The position numbers and the translations under genes were made by a program. From NCBI GenBank assembly GCA_937862675.1, contig CALMEC010000048.1:1-5926 (forward strand): DNA of 5,926 nucleotides, given 5' to 3'. The notes below the pieces were generated by a model that saw nothing but the letters and a program-made list of their open reading frames with translations, was not told where the DNA came from and searched no databases. The stretch is from an uncultured Actinomycetes bacterium (lineage in GTDB: Bacteria; Actinomycetota; Thermoleophilia; Miltoncostaeales; Miltoncostaeaceae). Below are positions 1 to 3,981 of the stretch, in pieces. Each line of letters begins with the position of its first letter. The first letter of the stretch is position 1.

Positions 1-110
1 ATCTGCTCGTCACCGACAGCGTTTACCGCCCGACCCGTCGGTTCTGCGAAAACGTGCTGCGCCGTTACGGGGTGGAGGTCACCTATTACGACCCGCTGAT
101 CGGCGACGGC
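1..110 (+). other. metC: Fragment of cystathionine beta-lyase (metC-like)
   Basis: This short in-frame piece reads LLVTDSVYRPTRRFC and then YYDPLIG. These match the segment of MetC-type Cys/Met-metabolism PLP enzymes that follows the cofactor phosphate-binding region; the style is that of alphaproteobacterial MetC. The usual continuation, towards the Lys that binds PLP, is missing because the sequence turns into a receiver domain between about 100 and 120. It cannot encode an active lyase as it stands. Confidence 0.6.
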
Positions 111-305
111 ACCCCGGGCATCCTGCTCTCCGGGGATACGTCCCGCGCCATGGTGCATGAGGCCCATAATGCGGGCTATCGGGCGGTGGTGGCGGTGCCC
201 GTCGCGCCGCGCTTGCTCTATCGCCGGATCGGTTCGATCCTGCGGCGGGCCCGCCGCATTCATCGCCAGGGCGGATCTCCTGGCTTCGATGCTTCGGAGC
301 ACTAG
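3..305 (+). CDS. Chimeric partial ORF: MetC-like piece joined to response-regulator receiver C-terminus
   Basis: The frame is open from the left edge to TAG at 303-305 and has no visible start. Its first ~35 residues carry TDSVYRPTRRFC and YYDPLIG, which I recognise from cystathionine beta-lyase (MetC), the PLP enzyme that cleaves cystathionine to homocysteine. From about 110 onward the text changes to the second half of a two-component receiver domain: a beta-4 strand ending in LLSGDTS (switch Ser/Thr region, 123-143), then AGY and a beta-5 strand ending VAVPV (192-203), then a basic helix with RRIGSILRRARR. MetC and receiver domains are not known to be fused this way, and the MetC PLP-binding region is absent. 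I read this as an artificial or broken join, not a working protein. In the receiver part, the lysine that normally precedes the beta-5 proline is Val. The family of the second half is inferred from a short stretch. Confidence 0.55.
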   Translation: MLVTDSVYRPTRRFCENVLRRYGVEVTYYDPLIGDGTPGILLSGDTSRAMVHEAHNAGYRAVVAVPVAPRLLYRRIGSILRRARRIHRQGGSPGFDASEH

Positions 306-334
306 GCGGGAACGGCGTGGAAGGAAGCGGCACC

Positions 335-1063
335 GTGGCCGGCAGCAATCTGAACGACCTTAGCCTCGATAAAGTCCTCGATACGCTCGACGGCGGGCTC
401 GATCAAAGCCTCGAGCGGCTCTATGCGCTCCTGAAGATTCCGAGCATCTCGACCGATCCCGCCCACCGCAACGATTGCGAGCAGGCGGCGGCGTGGCTCG
501 CGCGCGAACTGGCCGATCTCGGCTTCAAGGCCGATGTCCGACCTACCAACGGCTTGCCGATGGTGATTGGCCATTACGACGCCGGCAGCGGCAAGCCGCA
601 TGTCCTGTTCTACGGTCACTACGACGTGCAGCCGCCCGATCCGCTCGAGATGTGGAAGTCGCCGCCGTTCGAGCCGCGCATGGTCGAGGAAGGCGGCATC
701 AAGCGCATCGTCGGCCGCGGCACCGCCGACGACAAGGGCCAGCTGATGACTTTCATCGAGGCCTGCCGGGCGTACATCAAGGCCGAGGGCAAGTTGCCGC
801 TCTCCGTCACCGTGATGCTGGAAGGCGAGGAGGAAACCGGCAGCCCGTCGCTCAAGCCCTTCCTCGACAAGCATAAGAAAGAACTGAAAGCCGACGTTGC
901 GCTCGTCTGCGACACCGACATGTGGGACATGACGACGCCCGCGATCACGACGATGCTGCGCGGCCTTGTGCTGGAAGAAGTCACCGTCACCGGCCCCAAT
1001 CGCGACCTGCATTCGGGCCTGTTCGGCGGCCCGGCGCTGAATCCGATCCATGCGCTCGGCCGT
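335..1063 (+). pseudogene. M20 family metallo-dipeptidase, 3'-truncated
   Basis: This is the only reasonably preserved gene in the left part: about 243 residues of an M20 (ArgE/DapE/CNDP-like) peptidase with the first catalytic subdomain nearly whole. The order HxD, DDK, EE and DTD, followed by the HSGLFGG motif at the start of the lid domain, is diagnostic. Lower GC and freer use of AAG/AAA lysine codons than in the downstream part, together with protein style, suggest an alphaproteobacterial (Rhizobiales-like) source; this is inference. Homology ends at about 1058-1070, inside the segment reading NPIHALGR, where M20 proteins normally continue into the rest of the lid domain. The substrate cannot be inferred beyond short peptides. 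Confidence 0.75.
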
Positions 1064-1732
1064 GTGCTCGGCCTCCCGTTCGGTCTCGTCGACCGCATCT
1101 GCAAGCTCGTCCCGGCCAACCCGGCCAACCCGGTCACGCTCGCCCAGGCGATCGAGCTGCTCGGCGTGGTCGAGACGCTCTGGAGGCGCCTGCAGGAGCT
1201 GCGCCCCGAGCAGCCGGCGTCCGCGTTCCTCACCCGCTTCCGCGCCATCGTGGCCGGCTACCTCGACCCCGCCGCCGTGGGCACCGCCGAGGTGCTCGCC
1301 GAGGTCGAGCGGCTCGGGACGGTCGACGCGGTGGGCGGCGCGTTCACGCTCGCGAGCTTCCAGCGGGCGCTGCGCGTGAACCTCGAGGCCGCCGCGATCC
1401 GCGAGGGGCGCTTCGGGGAGGGCGTGCTGGTGGCCGACCACCGCGCCGCCGCCGGGCTGCGCTTCACGCGGGTAGTGGTCTGCGGCGCCGCCGAGGGCCT
1501 GCTGCCCGCGGGGCCGGGCATCGACGCCCTGGTGCCCGACGCGGCCTGGGAGGCGCTGCGCGCCCATCACCCCTTCGTGGAGGACGCCGCGCGCCGGGTG
1601 CAGCGCGCGGGGGAGGCCGCACGGCGGGCGCTCGGGGCCGCGCGGCTGGCGCTACGAGTTCATGAAGCTCTTCGCGCTGGCACGCAAACCCGAGTAGCCG
1701 CGCCTCCGGGAGATGGCCCGCCGGATCGGTGA
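335..1732 (+). CDS. Chimeric ORF: M20 metallo-dipeptidase N-terminal part fused in frame to DnaE and helicase/nuclease pieces
   Basis: GTG 335 is preferred as start because GGAAGGA (319-325) lies 9 bases upstream; GTG 317 is the only longer in-frame choice and lacks such a site. Residues 1-~243 are an M20 dipeptidase of the carboxypeptidase G2/CNDP type, a cytosolic metal-dependent peptidase. Visible residues are His95 and Asp97 (GHYDVQPPDP), Asp132 (GTADDKGQ), Glu166-Glu167 (EGEEETGS), Asp195 (CDTDMW) and His226 (RDLHSGLFGG). The rest of the lid domain and the C-terminal catalytic half with the last metal-binding His are missing. Residues 242-274 read as DnaE and 275-~437 as a UvrD/RecB/AddB-like protein. 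The last ~28 residues have no recognisable character and probably follow a frame change. A full M20 dipeptidase is about 460-480 residues, so the 465-residue total is a coincidence that could mislead automatic annotation. The composite is almost certainly not a functional enzyme. Confidence 0.6.
   Translation: MAGSNLNDLSLDKVLDTLDGGLDQSLERLYALLKIPSISTDPAHRNDCEQAAAWLARELADLGFKADVRPTNGLPMVIGHYDAGSGKPHVLFYGHYDVQPPDPLEMWKSPPFEPRMVEEGGIKRIVGRGTADDKGQLMTFIEACRAYIKAEGKLPLSVTVMLEGEEETGSPSLKPFLDKHKKELKADVALVCDTDMWDMTTPAITTMLRGLVLEEVTVTGPNRDLHSGLFGGPALNPIHALGRVLGLPFGLVDRICKLVPANPANPVTLAQAIELLGVVETLWRRLQELRPEQPASAFLTRFRAIVAGYLDPAAVGTAEVLAEVERLGTVDAVGGAFTLASFQRALRVNLEAAAIREGRFGEGVLVADHRAAAGLRFTRVVVCGAAEGLLPAGPGIDALVPDAAWEALRAHHPFVEDAARRVQRAGEAARRALGAARLALRVHEALRAGTQTRVAAPPGDGPPDR
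1058..1156 (+). other. dnaE: Fragment of DNA polymerase III alpha subunit (dnaE)
   Basis: About 33 in-frame residues read GRVLGLPFGLVDRICKLVP followed by NPANPVTLAQAIE. This is the stretch of bacterial DnaE in which the GRVLG...VDRI motif leads into the polymerase core; NPANPVTLAQAIE is typical of alphaproteobacterial DnaE. No other DnaE sequence occurs in the window on either side. It is flanked by M20 peptidase and helicase-like sequence, so it is an isolated sliver of a replication gene and not a domain of the surrounding ORF. Confidence 0.75.
1157..1645 (+). pseudogene. Fragment of UvrD/RecB/AddB-like helicase-nuclease
   Basis: The frame continues for about 163 residues that are Ala-, Arg- and Leu-rich, with GC clearly higher than the preceding M20 part. 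The best clue is GVLVADHRAAAGLRFTRVVV running into GAAEGLLPAG (about 1421-1513). This resembles the C-terminal motor segment of UvrD-superfamily helicases and AddB/RecB-type exonucleases, where a strand and an EG-x-x-P turn precede the last helicase motifs. The helicase Walker A region and a PD-(D/E)XK nuclease domain are not present, so this is an internal piece. The source may be a high-GC bacterium different from both neighbours. The family call is by motif style only and is moderately uncertain. Confidence 0.5.
1647..1697 (+). other. Short unidentified C-terminal coding fragment
   Basis: In the third forward frame the sequence reads WRYEFMKLFALARKPE and then TAG at 1695-1697. It has the look of a real protein C-terminus (mixed hydrophobic and charged residues, lysine and phenylalanine codons), while the frame of the preceding helicase-like piece becomes low-complexity here. 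This suggests another join or a frameshift at about 1640-1650. I do not recognise the protein. Confidence 0.3.
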
Positions 1733-1739
1733 GGCCGAC

Positions 1740-1768
1740 CTGTGCGACGGTGCCGTACGACGTAGGAT
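1740..1768 (+). promoter_or_regulatory. Probable promoter of the TPP-riboswitch transcript
   Basis: TAGGAT at 1763-1768 is a good actinobacterial -10 box. A weak -35 candidate, CTGTGC at 1740-1745, lies 17 bases upstream. The expected transcription start, about 1775, falls just before the first base of riboswitch stem P1 (1778), which supports the placement. The -35 match alone would not be convincing. Confidence 0.45.
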
Positions 1769-1777
1769 GGTCCGGCA

Positions 1778-1862
1778 TCCGCTGGGGGGCCCGCACGGGC
1801 TGAGATCCGCCGATCGAGGCGGACGACCCAGGAACCTGATCTCGGTAATGCGAGCGGAGGGA
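1778..1862 (+). ncRNA. TPP riboswitch (THI element)
   Basis: All the conserved parts of a thiamine pyrophosphate aptamer are present in order. P1 pairs TCCGCT (1778-1783) with AGCGGA (1853-1858). GGGG before 1790 pairs with ACCC (1826-1829) as P2. GCCC (1789-1792) pairs with GGGC (1797-1800) as P3, followed by the conserved CTGAGA (1800-1805). An extra hairpin has a 6-bp stem (1806-1811 with 1818-1823). GGAACCTGATCT (1831-1842) and GGTAATGCGAGCG (1844-1856) complete the pyrophosphate-binding side, with CTCG/CGAG as the P5 stem. The Shine-Dalgarno GGAGGGA (1856-1862) overlaps the 3' strand of P1, and the start codon follows at 1871. There is no separate anti-terminator or terminator, so control is probably translational: TPP stabilises P1 and hides the ribosome binding site. 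Confidence 0.95.
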
Positions 1863-1870
1863 GCGGTCAC

Positions 1871-2167
1871 ATGCTGATCCACGTCCACGTCGCGCCCACA
1901 CCCCTGGGCGACGAGAACGGCCGGTACGTCTGCGTCGAGGGCGCGATCCGTGTCATCGAGCAGAGCGGGCTGGAGTACGAGGTCGGCGCGCTCGGCACGA
2001 CGGTGCAGGGGCCGGCCGACCGGCTCTGGGCACTCATGCGCGACCTGCACGACGCCTGCTTCACGGCGGGCGCCGACACCGTCATGACCCACGTCCGGAT
2101 CCTCCAGTCCAAGGACGACGTGATCGAGGCGTCGATGTCGGAGCTGGCGGGGCGCATCACCCACTGA
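1871..2167 (+). CDS. MTH1187/YkoF-type thiamine-binding protein
   Basis: This 98-residue protein fits the Thiamine_BP (formerly DUF77, MTH1187/YkoF) family: one ferredoxin-like fold. The predicted order is strand 3-8 (IHVHVA), helix 22-32, strand 35-46 with YEVGALGTTVQG, helix 49-67, strand 71-78 (VMTHVRIL) and a C-terminal helix 86-96. Family members bind thiamine or its pyrimidine moiety in the cytoplasm and are thought to assist its uptake or handling. B. subtilis YkoF has two such domains in tandem, so this one-domain form probably works as an oligomer, as the MTH1187 proteins do. The start ATG 1871 is fixed by GGAGGGA 8 bases upstream and by the riboswitch, which independently ties the gene to thiamine. 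No ykoE/ykoC/ykoD transporter genes are next to it. The GTCTGCG codon use and GC match the genes downstream. Confidence 0.9.
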   Translation: MLIHVHVAPTPLGDENGRYVCVEGAIRVIEQSGLEYEVGALGTTVQGPADRLWALMRDLHDACFTAGADTVMTHVRILQSKDDVIEASMSELAGRITH

Positions 2168-2203
2168 GGGCACCGTTCCGCCCCTTCCACGTCCGCCCGC
2201 CGA

Positions 2204-2215
2204 TACGCTGTCGTC
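2204..2215 (+). promoter_or_regulatory. -10 box with leaderless spacing before the SnoaL-like gene
   Basis: TACGCT (2204-2209) fits the TANNNT pattern of actinobacterial -10 boxes and ends 6 bases before ATG 2216. There is no Shine-Dalgarno sequence in the preceding 30 bases. This spacing puts the transcription start at or next to the A of the start codon, the arrangement seen for leaderless mRNAs, which are common in Actinobacteria. No clear -35 box was found. Confidence 0.45.
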
Positions 2216-2641
2216 ATGGACGCACAGCAGATGAGGCAATTCGCGATCGACCGCGTGGAGGCGCTGTTCAACCGCGGTGAGCTGGACCGGATCCGGGAGT
2301 TCGTCACCGAGGACTTCGTCAACCACGAGGCGTGGGAGGGAGAGGACCCCGGATACGAGGGGTTCCGCATCCGCATGCAGCGGCTGCACGACGCCTTCTC
2401 CGACATGCACATGGAGGTGCTCGACGTCCTCGCGGACGGCGACATGGTCGCCTACCGTGCGGAGCTGTCCGGAGTCCACACGGGCACACTCCTGGGGATC
2501 CCGCCGACGGGCCGGCCGTTCAAGGTGCAGCAGATGCACATGCTGCGCGTCCGTGACGGCAAGTCGTCGGAGCACTGGGCCACCCGGGACGACCTGGGAA
2601 TGATGGTCCAGCTGGGCGTGATCAACCTGCCGGGAGCGTGA
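2216..2641 (+). CDS. SnoaL-like / ester cyclase family protein
   Basis: This 141-residue protein has the layout of the SnoaL-like (NTF2-fold) family. It has N-terminal helices with FNRGELDRIREFV (18-30) and the strand/turn DFVNHEA (33-39). A long helix with MQRLHDAFSDMHMEV (54-68) follows, then DGDMVAYR (74-81), GIPPTGRPF (94-102), RVRDGKSSEHW (111-121), a DD pair at 125-126 and QLGV (132-135). The pattern GxPPTGR, RVxDGKxxEHW and QLG is typical of small proteins labelled ester cyclase or SnoaL-like polyketide cyclase. In SnoaL itself the fold catalyses ring closure in anthracycline synthesis, but most stand-alone members have no known substrate and there is no biosynthetic cluster here. It is soluble, with no signal peptide. 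It lies 48 bases after the thiamine-binding gene, apparently with its own leaderless promoter. Confidence 0.88.
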   Translation: MDAQQMRQFAIDRVEALFNRGELDRIREFVTEDFVNHEAWEGEDPGYEGFRIRMQRLHDAFSDMHMEVLDVLADGDMVAYRAELSGVHTGTLLGIPPTGRPFKVQQMHMLRVRDGKSSEHWATRDDLGMMVQLGVINLPGA

Positions 2642-2781
2642 CGCGGATGGCGACGTTCGTCGTCACCGGGGTGGCGATGGGGGTTGGCGCCGATGTCACC
2701 ACGATAAACGTCATAACGACGAATCTACGAGGACGACGAGGCACGGCGGCCCCGTGAACCGTCTCCGCCGCCCCTCGTCCG
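2642..2781 (+). other. Intergenic stretch with ACGA-rich, lower-GC block
   Basis: Between the SnoaL-like stop and the permease start there are 140 bases. Part of it (2700-2740) is noticeably richer in A and T than anything else in the right-hand region and repeats the word ACGA. An 8-base inverted repeat joins TTCGTCGT (2656-2663) with ACGACGAA (2716-2723). A promoter for the permease would be expected here; TTGGCG (2684-2689) and GATAAA (2703-2708) are individually suggestive but only 13 bases apart, so I do not assign one. Confidence 0.4.
2647..2757 (+). CDS. Possible small ORF, 36 residues
   Basis: ATG 2647 starts 5 bases after the SnoaL-like stop and has GGGAG (2632-2636) 10 bases upstream, inside the end of that gene. 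The product would begin MATFVVTGVAMGVGADVTTI and end with a basic GRRGTAAP tail; the stop TGA is at 2755-2757, 24 bases before the permease start. The first half is mildly hydrophobic. I recognise no family. It may be a translated leader, an unrelated coupled small protein, or noncoding sequence. The third codon positions are less strictly G/C than in neighbouring genes, which argues against strong coding constraint. Confidence 0.25.
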   Translation: MATFVVTGVAMGVGADVTTINVITTNLRGRRGTAAP

Positions 2782-3873
2782 GTGATGCCGGTGAGCGGCG
2801 CTGAGTTCTCGGACGTCCTCGGCCGTCTCTGGCCGATCGTCGTCTTTCTCCTCGCCATCACCGTGGTCGCCGAGCTGGCGGAGCGTGCGGGCGTCTTCCA
2901 CCTTGCCGGGCACTGGGTGGCCCGGGCCGGGCGGGGGCACGTACTCGGTGTCTGGCTGCTCTTCGCGCTGACGGCCACGCTCAGCACGATCTTCCTGTCA
3001 CTCGACACCACGGCAGTGCTTCTCACTCCGGTCGGCATCGCCCTGGCCCGGCAGATCGGGGTGTCGCCGCTGCCCTTCGCACTCACGACCCTCTGGCTGG
3101 CGAACACGGCGTCGCTCCTCCTTCCGGTGTCCAACCTCACGAACCTGCTGGCGCTCCACACGTTCGAGCGTGCCGGGAGGTCGCACGCGGACTACGTCGC
3201 GCTCATGTGGCGGCCGGCGCTGGTGGCGATCATCGTGACCGTCCTGGTCCTGTGGGCCCTGTCGCGCCGGACCCTCCGAGGCCGGTACTCGCCCGACGAG
3301 CCGCCCGATGACGGCGATCGCCCCCTCCTCGTGCTCGGTCTCGTCGTCTGCGCGATCGTCGGTCCGCTCTTCGCGATCGGGTTTCCGGCGTGGATCGTCG
3401 CCAGTGCCGGCGCACTCGTCCTGCTCGCCGCCTTCGCCGTGCGATCACCCGGACTGCTGCGCGGTCTGCCGCTCCCCTGGCTCATGGCCGGGGGCTTCGT
3501 GGCGGTCTCGTTGCTGGTGGCGATCATCCACGCGCAGGGACTCGACGAGTGGCTGCGCGGACTCGCGGGTGGTGACTCCCGCAGCGATCTCCTCCCCCTG
3601 GCGGGCGCCGGGGCCGGCATGGCCAACGTCGTCAACAACATCCCGGCGTATCTCGCGCTGGAACCGATGGCGGGGGACTCGCCGCATCGCCTGGCCGCGC
3701 TCCTGGTGGGGGTGAACGTGGGTCCCCTGGTGACCCCGTGGGCGTCTCTCGCGACCCTTCTGTGGCTTCAGCGCTGCCGATCGGCGGGGGTGCGCATCTC
3801 GCCGTGGAAGCTGGCCGTCGCCGGCCTTCTCTGCGCGGCGCTGGCGGTGCCGTTGAGCACTCTCGCCATCTGA
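2782..3873 (+). CDS. ArsB/SLC13-type anion permease
   Basis: The 363-residue product is an integral membrane protein with about ten hydrophobic segments (roughly 17-34, 54-72, 75-90, 98-122, 143-161, 181-199, 203-220, 233-250, 268-292, 305-328, 343-361). Motifs of the ArsB/SLC13 (ion transporter) superfamily are clear: SLDTTAVLLTPV (73-84), NTASLLLPVSNLTNLL (108-123), NVVNNIPAYLAL (282-293) and GVNVGPLVTPWASLATLLW (310-328). These are the two pseudo-symmetric hairpin/helix units that form the substrate site. Substrate is not predictable: arsenite, other anions or sodium exchange are all seen in relatives, and no arsR, arsC or arsA is nearby. ArsB is ~430 residues; this protein starts at about ArsB's third segment. 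GTG 2782 or ATG 2785 is the first possible start because TGA (2755-2757) closes the frame upstream. No good Shine-Dalgarno is present; GTG 2791 is an alternative. Confidence 0.85.
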   Translation: MMPVSGAEFSDVLGRLWPIVVFLLAITVVAELAERAGVFHLAGHWVARAGRGHVLGVWLLFALTATLSTIFLSLDTTAVLLTPVGIALARQIGVSPLPFALTTLWLANTASLLLPVSNLTNLLALHTFERAGRSHADYVALMWRPALVAIIVTVLVLWALSRRTLRGRYSPDEPPDDGDRPLLVLGLVVCAIVGPLFAIGFPAWIVASAGALVLLAAFAVRSPGLLRGLPLPWLMAGGFVAVSLLVAIIHAQGLDEWLRGLAGGDSRSDLLPLAGAGAGMANVVNNIPAYLALEPMAGDSPHRLAALLVGVNVGPLVTPWASLATLLWLQRCRSAGVRISPWKLAVAGLLCAALAVPLSTLAI

Positions 3874-3878
3874 CCGAG

Positions 3879-3905
3879 GGTGGCGCGGCCGCGCGGCGCG
3901 CCACC
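3879..3905 (+). terminator. Strong GC hairpin, probable transcription terminator
   Basis: GGTGGCGCG (3879-3887) and CGCGCCACC (3897-3905) form a perfect 9-bp stem with a 9-base loop, beginning 6 bases after the permease stop codon. There is no following T-run, but terminators with strong stems and no U-tract are accepted for high-GC actinobacteria. Position directly after a stop codon and before the next gene's likely promoter supports a terminator role. Confidence 0.6.
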
Positions 3906-3981
3906 GATCCCGCCGTCGCCGCCGTGCGATGCCCGACGGCCTGTCGCGCGTGATCGCCGGGGACGTGCCAGCATTGCCGGT

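Noticed and set aside
1111..1137. Tandem 9-base repeat (CCCGGCCAA twice, then a variant)
   Set aside because: It encodes PAN-PAN-PV, close to the normal DnaE text NPANPV, and is not a repeat array or CRISPR.
302..1570. A 422-codon minus-strand open frame opposite the M20/DnaE/helicase ORF
   Set aside because: It is the antisense shadow of recognisable + strand coding sequence and shows no protein family character.
2166..2186. Possible terminator after the thiamine-binding gene (GGGC with GCCC)
   Set aside because: Only 4 base pairs with an 8-base loop and no T-run; too weak to call.
2782..3873. Arsenic resistance operon
   Set aside because: The permease has ArsB-like motifs but no arsR, arsC, arsA or acr3 gene flanks it, so the substrate cannot be assigned.
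3880..3981. N-terminal extension of the GH15 protein from GTG 3880
   Set aside because: The 34 extra residues are Pro/Arg-rich without family similarity and would be encoded by the terminator hairpin; the family's own N-terminus begins at GTG 3982.
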